Part shown: one piece after another, positions 1-8,609 of the stretch | Layout: every line of letters begins with the position of its first letter | Position numbering within the stretch: the first letter of the stretch is position 1 | Assembly: GCF_031679605.1 (NCBI RefSeq) | Contig: NZ_CP117522.1 | Coordinates: 5,208,001 to 5,272,000 of the forward strand | Origin: Streptomyces luomodiensis | GTDB taxonomy: Bacteria; Actinomycetota; Actinomycetes; Streptomycetales; Streptomycetaceae | Direction of reading: 5' to 3' | Length of the DNA stretch: 64,000 bases | The notes under the pieces: generated by a model | Database searches by the model: none | Seen by the model: the letters and a program-made list of their open reading frames with translations, nothing else | Told to the model about the DNA's origin: nothing | Translations under genes and position numbers: made by a program

Positions 1-1
1 G

Positions 2-478
2 GTCGTCTTCTTCTCCACCGACATCGACGGAACCGCCGAACTCGGCCTCGACGCCTATCGGGACCGGATCGGCCCCCTGCACGACTCGATGGGACACATG
101 GGCCGCACCAACTACCACGTGGCCATGCAGGCCGTCATCGACCACTACGCGTCCTGCGGCTCGCAGGACCCGGCGTTCGTGGTCTTCCAGACCGACGGTT
201 CCCCCACCTCCAAGGCGGCCGCGGAACATGTGCTGTGCACGGCCGCGAAGTTGCCCATCTTCTGGCAGTTCGTCGGGTTCGGCGACGATGAGTTCCGCTT
301 TCTGCGCAGGCTCGACGACCTGCCGGTGCCGGACCGACGCGTGATCGACAACGCCGGGTTCTTCGCCGCCGGGCGGTCACCGAAGACCCTGTCCGACGCG
401 GACCTCTACGACCAGCTGCTCCACGAATTCCCCCAGTGGCTGACCGCCGCTCGCGCCGCGGGCATCGTGAAGAGCTGA
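2..478 (+). CDS. vWA domain protein, TerF/TerY-like (5' truncated)
   Basis: The frame is open from the window edge to the TGA at 476-478, so the N-terminus is missing. What remains (about 158 residues) reads as the second half of a von Willebrand A domain of the TerF type. A FFSTDIDG strand comes first, then a GRTNYH segment, a hydrophobic strand ending in the MIDAS-like FQTDGSPTS, and a FWQFVGFG strand. Such domains accompany TerD proteins in tellurite/stress loci; they bind a divalent metal and act in protein-protein interactions in the cytosol. No TerD gene is visible on this side, so the functional context lies outside the window. Confidence 0.75.
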   Translation, partial: VVFFSTDIDGTAELGLDAYRDRIGPLHDSMGHMGRTNYHVAMQAVIDHYASCGSQDPAFVVFQTDGSPTSKAAAEHVLCTAAKLPIFWQFVGFGDDEFRFLRRLDDLPVPDRRVIDNAGFFAAGRSPKTLSDADLYDQLLHEFPQWLTAARAAGIVKS

Positions 479-589
479 GCCCGGGACATTACCTGCCACG
501 TCATCGCGCTGAGCCGCCACCTCGGACAGCATGGTGATCGCTTCGCTTCGCTGCCCGCAAGCGCGAGGCTTCCGATCGGAGGGATCACC

Positions 590-1030
590 ATGTCCTTGGC
601 CGCACCCACGACGACCCGCACCTTGGTGGCGGAGCTGCTGCGCCGCATCGGTGAGGGCGACCCCGAGCGCATCGCCGAACGGTACGCGGAGCGCGTCGAC
701 TGGAAGCTGGACTGGCCGGAGGCCGAGCACGGCCGCGCCGCCACCCCGTGGATCCGCCACCGGTCCACCCGCGCGGACGTGGCCGCCCACTTCCGGGAGC
801 TGGCCCGCCACCATGTGCCCGAGCAGGCGGCCACCGAGATCGAGCGCGTCCTGGCCGACGGCGACGACGCGGTCGTGCTGGGCGAGATCCGCCAGACCGC
901 CCGGTCCACCGGACGCGCCTATCGTGCGCGGTTCGCCCTGCATCTGACGTTCGCGAACGGCCTCGTCACCCGGCACCACGTGTACGAGGACAGCCTCGCC
1001 GTCGCCCAGGCATGCGACCTGGAGGCATGA
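590..1030 (+). CDS. NTF2-like / SnoaL-like family protein
   Basis: A 146-residue protein with the small alpha+beta cone pattern of the NTF2-like superfamily: an N-terminal helix (LVAELLRRIGEGDPERIAERYAE), a tryptophan-containing hydrophobic strand, and alternating strands ending FALHLTFANGLVTRHHVYED. Members include hydroxysteroid isomerase-like enzymes, polyketide cyclases and ligand-binding proteins with no catalysis; the sequence does not say which applies. The start is set by GGAGGG about 7 bases before the ATG. It stands alone, with no coupled neighbour. Confidence 0.75.
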   Translation: MSLAAPTTTRTLVAELLRRIGEGDPERIAERYAERVDWKLDWPEAEHGRAATPWIRHRSTRADVAAHFRELARHHVPEQAATEIERVLADGDDAVVLGEIRQTARSTGRAYRARFALHLTFANGLVTRHHVYEDSLAVAQACDLEA

Positions 1031-1106
1031 CCCGGGACCACTGGGGACCACCCGGGACCACTGGGACCCAGGCCCCCGGGACCACCCAGGACCAGGACTG
1101 CCGAGG

Positions 1107-1667
1107 TCAGCGCACGAGCAGGGGCTCCACCCGGGACAGGGTGTCCAGGATGTTGGCCTCGGTGATCGCCATCCGCGCCTCGTCCGGCGTCAGCCAGCGC
1201 AGCGGCGCGTCCGGGTTCTCCGGCCGTACCGCCTCGGGAGCGCTGGTGGCCAGCACGAAGCGGATGTCGGCGTGTTCATGCGCCGGCTCCCGGCTGTTCG
1301 CGGGGACCGGCACGATCACCAGGTGCCGTACCTCCGCGTCCGGCCACGGCGCCAGGTCGGGCAGCCCCGTCTCCTCCCGCCCCTCCCGCAGGGCGATGGC
1401 CAGCGGATCGTGCTCCCCCGGGTCGGCATGCCCGCCGACCAGCAGCCACGACTGATGACGCTGGTGCCAACGCAACAGCACACGGCCGCTGTCGGGGTGC
1501 ACGATCAGCGCGGAGGCGGTGATGTGGAGGGGGCTCGACCGGTGCCAGGGGCTGCCGGGCTCACCCTCCATGAGGGCGCGCACCCGCTGCACAGCGACGC
1601 ATTCCGCGGTGGTCTTCGGCCGGTAGCCCGTAAGGACATTGACGGCTGCATGATCGGCTGTGGCCAT
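1107..1667 (-). CDS. NUDIX hydrolase
   Basis: A 186-residue pyrophosphohydrolase acting on a nucleoside diphosphate linked to an unknown group. The NUDIX box is clear: GGHADPGEHDPLAIAL followed by REGREETGL. It has one more residue between the first Glu and REG than the textbook motif, a spacing common in actinobacteria; the metal-binding REGREE core is complete. An upstream region (about residues 10-60) precedes the NUDIX strand ITASALIV. I chose the ATG at 1667 over the longer open frame because TAGGAT lies exactly 7 bases before it, as in leaderless streptomycete genes. Substrate unknown. Confidence 0.85.
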   Translation of the reverse strand: MATADHAAVNVLTGYRPKTTAECVAVQRVRALMEGEPGSPWHRSSPLHITASALIVHPDSGRVLLRWHQRHQSWLLVGGHADPGEHDPLAIALREGREETGLPDLAPWPDAEVRHLVIVPVPANSREPAHEHADIRFVLATSAPEAVRPENPDAPLRWLTPDEARMAITEANILDTLSRVEPLLVR

Positions 1668-1674
1668 GCGCCGG

Positions 1675-1680
1675 ATCCTA
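1675..1680 (-). promoter_or_regulatory. -10 hexamer of a leaderless NUDIX transcript
   Basis: TAGGAT on the minus strand, 7 bases before the ATG at 1667. This fits a TANNNT -10 box with transcription starting at the start codon. No convincing -35 box is visible. Confidence 0.4.
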
Positions 1681-1723
1681 ACGACGCGGCCGCCACCGCG
1701 GCGCGGGGTTTTCGGCAACGGCA

Positions 1724-1748
1724 AGGCCCAGGTCGGTGACCTGGGCCT
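1724..1748 (-). terminator. Rho-independent-like hairpin
   Basis: An 11-bp perfect stem (AGGCCCAGGTC, 3-base loop, complement) between the NUDIX start and the end of the small membrane ORF. It sits downstream of the SARP operon on the minus strand and has no strong U-run, as is usual in Streptomyces. Confidence 0.6.
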
Positions 1749-1796
1749 GATGCTCGTGACGGGCCAGCGATCCTGGTCCGCTGGGGCGGACGCCCG

Positions 1797-2030
1797 TCAG
1801 GTAGCGGGTGCGGCGGTTTGAGTGCCGCCTCCGGCGCCAGAATTCCCTGATGGGATGTGCAAGGTCGGCATGCAGGCGAAGGCGACGTAAGCGCCTACAA
1901 GAAACGTTCCTGCCATGAGCAAGCCGATAAGGGGCTTATTTATGTGCACTGGTCCTCGCGCTTGTGCTGGTGGTGGTGCAAGTGAAGATCGAACAGCGCT
2001 GAGGCTAGCGTTCTTGATGTCCACAGGCAA
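1797..2030 (-). CDS. Small single-pass membrane protein, unknown
   Basis: A 77-residue ORF with one obvious membrane segment (IGLLMAGTFLVGAYVAFA, residues about 35-52) followed by a short Gly/Ala/Thr-rich tail. The first codon shown is TTG; GTG two codons later (2024) is an alternative, and neither has a clear ribosome-binding site. It begins 70 bp after the SARP regulator gene ends, on the same strand, and precedes a hairpin terminator, so it is probably the last gene of that transcript. The placement recalls afsS downstream of afsR, but the sequence does not resemble AfsS. It could be spurious. Confidence 0.45.
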   Translation of the reverse strand: MPVDIKNASLSAVRSSLAPPPAQARGPVHINKPLIGLLMAGTFLVGAYVAFACMPTLHIPSGNSGAGGGTQTAAPAT

Positions 2031-2099
2031 ACGCGAAATCGATAGACAGATGTGCGAGTCACTTGATGTGTACAGGCCGCCAAGCGATTCGATAGTAAG

Positions 2100-5000
2100 T
2101 TACTCGGTGGTCGCTCGGCCTGTGCCTTCTCGGTCGATTCTGCTCAGGAGTATGTGCAGTCTGCTCGTTTCCTGTTCGTCCCATGCACAGAGCGCGGAGA
2201 GTGCTCTCTCCAGCAGGTCCCTGGCAGCCGCCGTATCCCCCGTCGCCAGTCGTACCTCGGCGAGGATCGCTTCCGCCCTCGCCTTCTCGTCGAGGGCGTT
2301 GACCCTCGCCGCGGTCGCTACGGCCGCCGCCAAGTGCTCGGCCGCGTCATCGAGCCGGCCACCGGCGAGTTCGGACTTTCCGAGGCCGCGCAGCGCGCGT
2401 GTGATCTCCTGGGTCGTTCCGATGTCGCGGGCGATGTCGAGCGCCTTCAGATGGTTCTCCACGGATGCCTCGACGGAGTGCTGCTTCAAGTGCGCTTCCC
2501 CGAGCCCGTTGTATGCTGTCGCCTGACTCTTTCTGTCGCCCAGCAGGCGAAAATCCACCAAGGCCTGTTGATGCAATGCCAGGGCGCGGCCGCTTTCGCC
2601 GGTTTCGGCGAGATTCGCGGCCAAATTGGTGCGCACCATCGCCTGGGCGTAGAGATTTCCCGTGGACTCGGTCAGGGGGAGCAATTCCTCGAAGGTCTTC
2701 CGGGCCTGTGCGTAGTCTCCTTTGCGTGCGAACAGGTCGCCCAGATTATTGAGCGTCCTGATAAGGCCCGACTGGTCACCTGCGGATCGGAAACCGGATA
2801 TCGCGTTCTGGAAGTGGTCGCGCGCGCGATCCAGTTCTCCGAGAGCGAGCAGGGAGATGGCGATGTTGTTGCGGCACTTGGCCTGGTCCCAGACGCTCCC
2901 CGTCGTCATCGCGATCGCGAGCGCTTTCCGGTGCAGTGCCACGGCCGTTTCGTTCTCGCCCAGGTGCCAGCGCAGCACTCCCAGAATCCGATAGCCCTCC
3001 GCCTCCGCCTCGTGGTGGCCCGTGGCCCGTGCGATCTCCAGAGCCCGTTCGCCCGCCTCCACGGCTTGTGCGTAGCGGCCCGTATTGGCGTGGTTGGAGC
3101 TGAGGCAGAGCAGCGCGTGGCTCAGAGCCTGTTGGTCGCCGGTGCGTGCCCAGTGTCCGGCGGCGTGCTCGAGGATGTCGGCGGCGTCCCGCCAGTGACA
3201 CTCGGCGTCCAGGAAACCGGCCAGGGCGTGGGCGAGAAGGGCCGCGGAGCGCGGGGAGCCGTGCACGCGGGCGTGGCGCTCGGCGGCCAGGAGGTTGCCG
3301 CGTTCGGCGGCGAACCAGGCGCGGGCCTCGTCGGCGTTCCGAGGGGCGGAGGGGGCCGGGGGCCGGTCGGTGTCGTCACCGGGGAGCCTGATCCTGCGCG
3401 GATACGCCAGGCGATTGGCCTGCTCCGCGCCCAGCAGGTAGAAGGCGACGAGTCGCTCCAGGGCCGCTGCGCGCTCCTGCTCGCTGTCTTCCGCAAGGGA
3501 GAGCATCCGGGCGTATTCGCCCAAAAGGTCGTGGTAGCGGTAGCGTTCCGGGGTCGGTTCCCGAAGGAGATGGCACTCCAATAACGACTCGATCAGACGT
3601 TCGGTGTCCTTCGGGGGAAGATCGAGCAGCGCGGCGGCCGATTCAGCGGTGAAGTCGGGCCCCGGGTGCAGTCCCAGGCGGCGGAACGTCGTGCGTTGCG
3701 CGGTGTCGAGGGCCCGATAGCTCAGGGCGAAGGCGCGCACCATCTCCCCGTCGGCGTTGCGGATCTCCCCCAGGGGGCCGGGGCCGCGCGCCAGCCGCTC
3801 GCCCAGGGTGGTCAGGCTCCAGGAGGGGCGGGACCGGAACCGATTGGCCACGAGTTCGATGGCGAGCGGCAAATGCCCGCACAGCCGCACGATGCGGGTG
3901 GTCTCCGTGATGTCCTGGGTCCGTGCCGCACCCGCGAAACTACGGAAGAGGCTGATCGCGTCATCGGTCGGCAGGACGTCCAGGGGAAGCGGAACCGCAT
4001 GGGGGAGCCCGGTCAGATGGCGGCGGCTGGTGACGATGGTCAGGGACGGCGAGTTGCCGGGCAGGAGCGGTGACACCTGATCGGGGCCGGCCGCGTCGTC
4101 CAGCACGATCACGGCTCGGCGGTCGGCGATGGTGGTCCGCCACTGGGCGATCAACTCGTCCATCCGGACGGGTATCGTGCCGGCGGGCGCGCCGAACAGC
4201 CGCAGGAGCATCGCGAGGGCCGCGCTCGGATCCAGCGGTTCCTGGGCCGGTGAGTGGCCCCTCAGATCGAGGAACACCTGCCCGTCCGGGTACCTGGGCG
4301 CGAGCGTACGGGCCGTGTGGACGGCGACCGCCGTCTTACCGACACCCGCCATGCCGCTGACCGTCTCCAGCGTCAGCACCGGCCCCTCGTGCGACTCGGC
4401 GCTGATGGCGGCCATCAGGACGTCGAGCTCGGAGCGCCTGCCGACGAGCGGGGGCTGGTACGGCAGGTTCCGTGGCGGAGGGGGCTGGGCGGCGGGGTGG
4501 GGCCCGGGAGGGGGCGCGGAAGACGCTCCCTCTCCGGCGGTCGCCTCCTCCTCGATGGAGGCCCTCTCCCCGGTGGCCGCCCGGTCTCCCGTGGTCGCCC
4601 CGTCAGCGGCCCGATCCTTGCCAGCGACCCCGTCGGCAGCGCGATCCCCGGCGGTTCCGACGAGTCCGGCCACCGGTGCCCTGTCGAGGACACCGCGATG
4701 TATCCGGTCCAGTTCGGCGCCCGGGTGCGAGCCGAACTCCGACATCAGCAGCCGCCGGGCTTGCTGGTACACCCGCAGCGCGTCGGTGTACCTCCCGCTG
4801 CCGTAGTACGCCAGCATCAGCAGTCCCGCCAGCGTCTCGTCCTCGGGGCGGTGGCGGACCAGGGCCGACAGCTCACCGACCGAGTCCGCGAAACGGCCGA
4901 GCCGGTGCAGGGCGGCGATGCGGGAGACGGTGGCGTGGAGACGGCGCTCGGCGAGCGTCTCGCGCACGGTCCCGGCCCAGGTGCCGGGAAGTCCGGCGAG

Positions 5001-5420
5001 GGCCTCCCCTTGCCAGAGGCGCTCGGCGCGGGTGAGCAGGTCCACGATCCTCTCGTCGTCGCCGTCTGTCGTCACCGCTCCCGCCAGATCGGTCAGGTGC
5101 TGGAAGCGGTTCAGGTCGATCGACTCGGGGTCGGCCTCCAGCGCATAGGTGTGGGCCCGGCTGGTGATGCGCGGGGCGCCCGGACCCGTACCGGCGAGGC
5201 GCAGGTGTTTCCGTACCCGCGAGATGTACGTGTGCGTGTTCTCCCGGGCGCGCGGTGGAGCCTTGCCGTCCCAGAGCCGGTCCGTGAGCGTGTCCATGGA
5301 GACGGGGCGGCCCGCCTCCAGCGCCAGAGCGGCGAGTACGGCCCGCTCCTTGTCCGATCCGAGCGTCAGCCGCCGGTCTGCCAGCCGAAGCTCCACCGGC
5401 CCCAGTAAGTGGATGTCCAC
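2100..5420 (-). CDS. AfsR-type SARP regulator (BTAD, NB-ARC, TPR)
   Basis: A large regulator of 1106 residues. From the N-terminus: a winged-helix OmpR-type DNA-binding domain (MDIHLLGPVELRLADRR, about 1-95), the bacterial transcriptional activation domain (about 100-245), a low-complexity linker rich in GDRAADG-like repeats (about 265-325), an NB-ARC ATPase with Walker A GMAGVGKTA near residue 360 and an IVLDDAA Walker B, then TPR repeats to the end. The family (AfsR, SARP) activates secondary-metabolite or developmental promoters, with ATPase and TPR modules regulating the N-terminal activator. The start is GTG 5420 with GGGAGG 6 bases upstream; the frame stays open upstream to 5648 but adds only low-complexity residues. 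It diverges from the NLR-like gene 193 bp away. Confidence 0.88.
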   Translation of the reverse strand: MDIHLLGPVELRLADRRLTLGSDKERAVLAALALEAGRPVSMDTLTDRLWDGKAPPRARENTHTYISRVRKHLRLAGTGPGAPRITSRAHTYALEADPESIDLNRFQHLTDLAGAVTTDGDDERIVDLLTRAERLWQGEALAGLPGTWAGTVRETLAERRLHATVSRIAALHRLGRFADSVGELSALVRHRPEDETLAGLLMLAYYGSGRYTDALRVYQQARRLLMSEFGSHPGAELDRIHRGVLDRAPVAGLVGTAGDRAADGVAGKDRAADGATTGDRAATGERASIEEEATAGEGASSAPPPGPHPAAQPPPPRNLPYQPPLVGRRSELDVLMAAISAESHEGPVLTLETVSGMAGVGKTAVAVHTARTLAPRYPDGQVFLDLRGHSPAQEPLDPSAALAMLLRLFGAPAGTIPVRMDELIAQWRTTIADRRAVIVLDDAAGPDQVSPLLPGNSPSLTIVTSRRHLTGLPHAVPLPLDVLPTDDAISLFRSFAGAARTQDITETTRIVRLCGHLPLAIELVANRFRSRPSWSLTTLGERLARGPGPLGEIRNADGEMVRAFALSYRALDTAQRTTFRRLGLHPGPDFTAESAAALLDLPPKDTERLIESLLECHLLREPTPERYRYHDLLGEYARMLSLAEDSEQERAAALERLVAFYLLGAEQANRLAYPRRIRLPGDDTDRPPAPSAPRNADEARAWFAAERGNLLAAERHARVHGSPRSAALLAHALAGFLDAECHWRDAADILEHAAGHWARTGDQQALSHALLCLSSNHANTGRYAQAVEAGERALEIARATGHHEAEAEGYRILGVLRWHLGENETAVALHRKALAIAMTTGSVWDQAKCRNNIAISLLALGELDRARDHFQNAISGFRSAGDQSGLIRTLNNLGDLFARKGDYAQARKTFEELLPLTESTGNLYAQAMVRTNLAANLAETGESGRALALHQQALVDFRLLGDRKSQATAYNGLGEAHLKQHSVEASVENHLKALDIARDIGTTQEITRALRGLGKSELAGGRLDDAAEHLAAAVATAARVNALDEKARAEAILAEVRLATGDTAAARDLLERALSALCAWDEQETSRLHILLSRIDREGTGRATTE

Positions 5421-5613
5421 CAGCGCCCTCCCGCTGGTCGGTCCCTTCTCAGCGAGCATGGCACGGGGCGGTGGAGAGTCGCTATACGCCGCGTCCGACG
5501 CACTGGCCGAATCACGTCCTCGGGTCTTTCCGGGTGCATCGCCGAAGCCCGGTTCAGGGTAGGACCGGACTGATCCACTCAAGCGGCGACCGACTGACCG
5601 GGGGGGCGGACGG

Positions 5614-7737
5614 ATGGGCCAGGCACCGGAGGACGCCCATAACAACACGGTCGGCGGCCAGGCCCGGATCTATGGCGCAGCCGTGCAGGCGCGCGATGTG
5701 CACGGCGGCATCCATGTGCACACCGAGGCGGCCACCGCGATGCCACCGCCCCGGCAGCTCCTGCCGGTGCCCGCCCACTTCACCGGCCGTCGCCAGGATC
5801 TCGCGGCGCTGGACGCGCTGTTCACCGGACGGGAGCGGGACCGGCCGTCCCGCACCCTGATCGTGGTCAGCGGCCCGGCCGGTGTCGGCAAGACGACATT
5901 GGCGGGCAAGTGGCTGCACTCGCTCGCGTCCGAGTTCCCCGACGGGCAGCTCTACGCCGACCTGCGGGGGCACTCGGCCGGCGGCCCGGCGAGCCCCGGC
6001 GAGATTCTGAGCCAGTTCCTGCGGGCGCTCGGTGCCGGTTCGGTACCCGCCGATATGGCCGAAAAGGCATCGTTGTGGCGGTCTTGGACCGCTGAGGCCC
6101 GGATCGCGGTGATGTTGGACAACGCGTTCACGGCCGCGCAGGTCCGTCCGCTGCTGCACGCGGGCCCGGGTGGCCTCACGGTGGTGACCAGCCGCCGCAG
6201 GCTGACCGGCCTCCGCATGGACGGAGCGGCGATGCACCACCTGCACGCGCTGGCACCGGCCGCCGGGGCCGAGCTGCTCAGCCGTGCGATCGGTGACGAC
6301 CGCGTCGCGAAGGAGCCCCACGCCGCGCGCCAGGTCGTCGCGCTGTGCGCGGGACTGCCGCTCGCCGTCTGCGTCGCCTCCGCGCGCCTGGCGTCCAGGC
6401 CACGACAGTCCGTCAAGACGCTGGCGGACGCTCTCAACCGGGACACGGAGCGTCTGACCGCGCTGGAAGTGGAGGGGGAGGCCACGGTGCGGAACGCGCT
6501 GGACGCGTCGTACACGGTATTGAGCGAGGGCGCCGCCCTCCTGTACCGCAGACTCGGACCACTGCCCTTGCGGACCTTCGACGCGCGAGTCGCCGCCGCG
6601 GCCTGCGCCGAATCCCTGGCGTGGGCCGAAGCCCGGCTGGACGAGCTCGTCGAGGCCAGCCTGATGGAGGACATCGGTCCGGACACCTGCCGGTTCCACG
6701 ACCTGGTCCAGATCCACGCCCGGGGCGCGGCCGCCGCGGAGGACAGCCCCGAGGCCCGTGAGGAGGCCCTGCGGCGGGTCTGCGACTGGTATCTGGAGAC
6801 CGCCACCGAAGCCGAGAAACGGCTCACGCCCGCACAGTTCGCCCTCCCCAGGGATGTGGTCCACCCGTCCGGGCTGCCCGTGCCGTTCACCGACGACCCG
6901 AGCGCGCTCGACTGGCTCGATGCCCACCGGACGAACCTGATGGCGGTGGTCCGTGCCGCCGCCGCCCGCGCATGGCACGCCATGGCCTGGCAGTTGGTGG
7001 ACGCCATGTGGCCGCTCTTCCTCCGGCTGCGCTACTACGACCTGTGGATCGAGGCCCATGAGCTCGGCCTGGAGGCGGCGCGCGGAGACGGGAACACCGA
7101 GGCCGAGCGCCAGATGCTCAATTCCGGTGCCATCGGGCTGAGCGCCGCCGACCGCGTCGACGAGGCGGCCGAGTGGTATGCGCGGTCCCTCCGGGCGGCG
7201 CGCGAGGCGGGCGATGTACGGGACCAGGGGCAGGCGCTCCTGGGCCTGGGGACCTGTCACCGCACGGCCGGGCGGACGGCCCAGGCCGTCCCGTACCTCC
7301 ATCAGGCCATCGACCTGTGGGGCTCGTGCGGATATCCGCGCGGTGTGGCCCTCACCAGGATCGTCCTCGGCGAGATCGCACTCGCCCAGGACGATCCCGG
7401 CCTGGCCATCGAGTACTTCACACAGGCTCGGGCCGGCCTCCTGGCCGTACGGGACCCCCATGACGCCGCCCGCGCCCTGGTCTTCCTGGGCCGTGCCCGT
7501 GCGCGCGCCGGCGAGCACACGGCGGGGGTGGCGGCGATGGAGGAGGCGCTCGCGGTGTTCGCCTCCTCCGGCGCCGCTCACTGGCAGGCCCGTGCCCTCG
7601 AAATGCTCTCGGACAGCGCGCGGGAACGCGGGGACGACGCGGCGGCACGCGACTTCCGCGCTCGGGCGCTCGCGCTGTTCGAGGTCACCAGCCCCTCCGA
7701 CGCACGGCGGCTCAGGGACGCGCCGGCCGGAACCTGA
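5614..7737 (+). CDS. NLR-like NB-ARC/TPR ATPase with amyloid-like N-terminus
   Basis: 707 residues. The first 35 residues contain NNTVGGQARIYGAAVQARD and then VHGGIHVH, a glycine-spaced hydrophobic pattern like the short bacterial amyloid signalling (BASS, RHIM-like) motifs found at the N-termini of actinobacterial NLR-type ATPases. An NB-ARC domain follows, with Walker A SGPAGVGKTTL near residue 90, a VMLDNA Walker B near 167 and a TSRRRL sensor. From about residue 480 there are TPR repeats. Architecturally this is a prokaryotic NLR: ligand sensing through TPRs, ATP-driven oligomerisation, and signalling through the N-terminal motif to an effector with a matching motif. No such effector is visible nearby. 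Ribosome-binding site: a G-rich run just before the ATG. Confidence 0.8.
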   Translation: MGQAPEDAHNNTVGGQARIYGAAVQARDVHGGIHVHTEAATAMPPPRQLLPVPAHFTGRRQDLAALDALFTGRERDRPSRTLIVVSGPAGVGKTTLAGKWLHSLASEFPDGQLYADLRGHSAGGPASPGEILSQFLRALGAGSVPADMAEKASLWRSWTAEARIAVMLDNAFTAAQVRPLLHAGPGGLTVVTSRRRLTGLRMDGAAMHHLHALAPAAGAELLSRAIGDDRVAKEPHAARQVVALCAGLPLAVCVASARLASRPRQSVKTLADALNRDTERLTALEVEGEATVRNALDASYTVLSEGAALLYRRLGPLPLRTFDARVAAAACAESLAWAEARLDELVEASLMEDIGPDTCRFHDLVQIHARGAAAAEDSPEAREEALRRVCDWYLETATEAEKRLTPAQFALPRDVVHPSGLPVPFTDDPSALDWLDAHRTNLMAVVRAAAARAWHAMAWQLVDAMWPLFLRLRYYDLWIEAHELGLEAARGDGNTEAERQMLNSGAIGLSAADRVDEAAEWYARSLRAAREAGDVRDQGQALLGLGTCHRTAGRTAQAVPYLHQAIDLWGSCGYPRGVALTRIVLGEIALAQDDPGLAIEYFTQARAGLLAVRDPHDAARALVFLGRARARAGEHTAGVAAMEEALAVFASSGAAHWQARALEMLSDSARERGDDAAARDFRARALALFEVTSPSDARRLRDAPAGT

Positions 7738-7757
7738 CCCGCGGGCGCGCGGCCGGA

Positions 7758-8145
7758 CCCTTCAGGGACGCCGGTCCCGCGAGCCCTTCCGGGCTCTTCA
7801 GCGCCGCCGGGCTCTTCAGCGCTTCCGGGCCCTTCAGCGCTGCTGGTCCCGCCAGCGGGCCGGGCTCTTCAGCGCCGTCGGGTCCATCAGTGCTGCTGGT
7901 CCCGCCAGTGCGTCCGGGCTCTTCAGTGCTGCTGGTCCCGCCAGCGGGCCGGGCTCTTCAGCGCCGCCGGGCTCTTCAGTGCTGCTGGTCCCGCCAGTGC
8001 GTCCGGACCCTTCAGTGCTGGTGGTTCCGCCAGCGTGTCCGGACCCATCAGCGCGTCCGGACCCTTCAGCGCCACCGGTCCCTCCAGTGCGTCCGAACCC
8101 TTCAGCGCCTCGGGCCCGTCCAGTTCCTCCAGTCCTTCCAGCAGC
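7758..8145 (-). repeat. Imperfect tandem repeats (15-24 bp units)
   Basis: About 390 bp made of short variants of units such as CCGGGCTCTTCAGCG and TGCTGGTCCCGCCAG. On the minus strand they encode Ala-Leu-Lys-Gly-Pro type repeats at the C-terminus of the 7923-8609 gene. The array runs about 165 bp past that gene's stop codon. Confidence 0.8.
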
Positions 8146-8609
8146 CCGCTCAGCGGGAGCCCCGCCACCAGCCAGGCGTGCAGGCAGGACACGAAAAGCC
8201 ATTGCTCCGCAGGTACCCCGCATGGCAGAACGACGACGCCCGGCTCCGTGCCGGCGGCCGCCGCCCAGCCGCCCTCGGCCAGTGGCACGGCGGCCAGTCG
8301 GCAGCCTGGTCGGGAGGACCTGACGTCCGCCAGCCATCGCACCGCCTCGGCGGCCGGACGCGGGCGGCTTCCGCGCAGGACGTCGGCGCAGTCCAGCCAG
8401 CGGGTGCCGGGGCGGGCGTCGGCGTCCACCGTCAGATGCTCGTCGAGGACGGGCGCCCGCGGGGCGGCCGCGCGTCCGGGGCGGGCCAGCAGGACGCCTC
8501 CGCCGGTCGCCCGGCCCGTCCCCAGGCACAGGGACGGAGCCGGTGTGGGCTCCGGCGGAGCCTCCTCCCGCCACTCCACGGTGACGAAACACCAGGCCGG
8601 GCAGGTCAT
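7923..8609 (-). CDS. Hypothetical protein with ALKGP C-terminal repeats
   Basis: 228 residues starting MTCPAWCF at the ATG of 8609. Its start overlaps the stop of the upstream glycosyltransferase-like gene (ATGA), so the two are translationally coupled. The N-terminal two thirds contain a Cys pair, a strand-rich region and a hydrophobic stretch around EQWLFVSCLHAWLVAG; I do not recognise the family with certainty (the opening resembles small DUF6907-type proteins). The last 60 residues are degenerate repeats of the form xALKGPDALAGP. The stop arises where one repeat unit carries a 1-base indel, giving SPARWRDQQH, so protein length depends on repeat phase. Longer in-frame starts upstream add only Arg-rich residues. 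Confidence 0.6.
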   Translation of the reverse strand: MTCPAWCFVTVEWREEAPPEPTPAPSLCLGTGRATGGGVLLARPGRAAAPRAPVLDEHLTVDADARPGTRWLDCADVLRGSRPRPAAEAVRWLADVRSSRPGCRLAAVPLAEGGWAAAAGTEPGVVVLPCGVPAEQWLFVSCLHAWLVAGLPLSGLLEGLEELDGPEALKGSDALEGPVALKGPDALMGPDTLAEPPALKGPDALAGPAALKSPAALKSPARWRDQQH

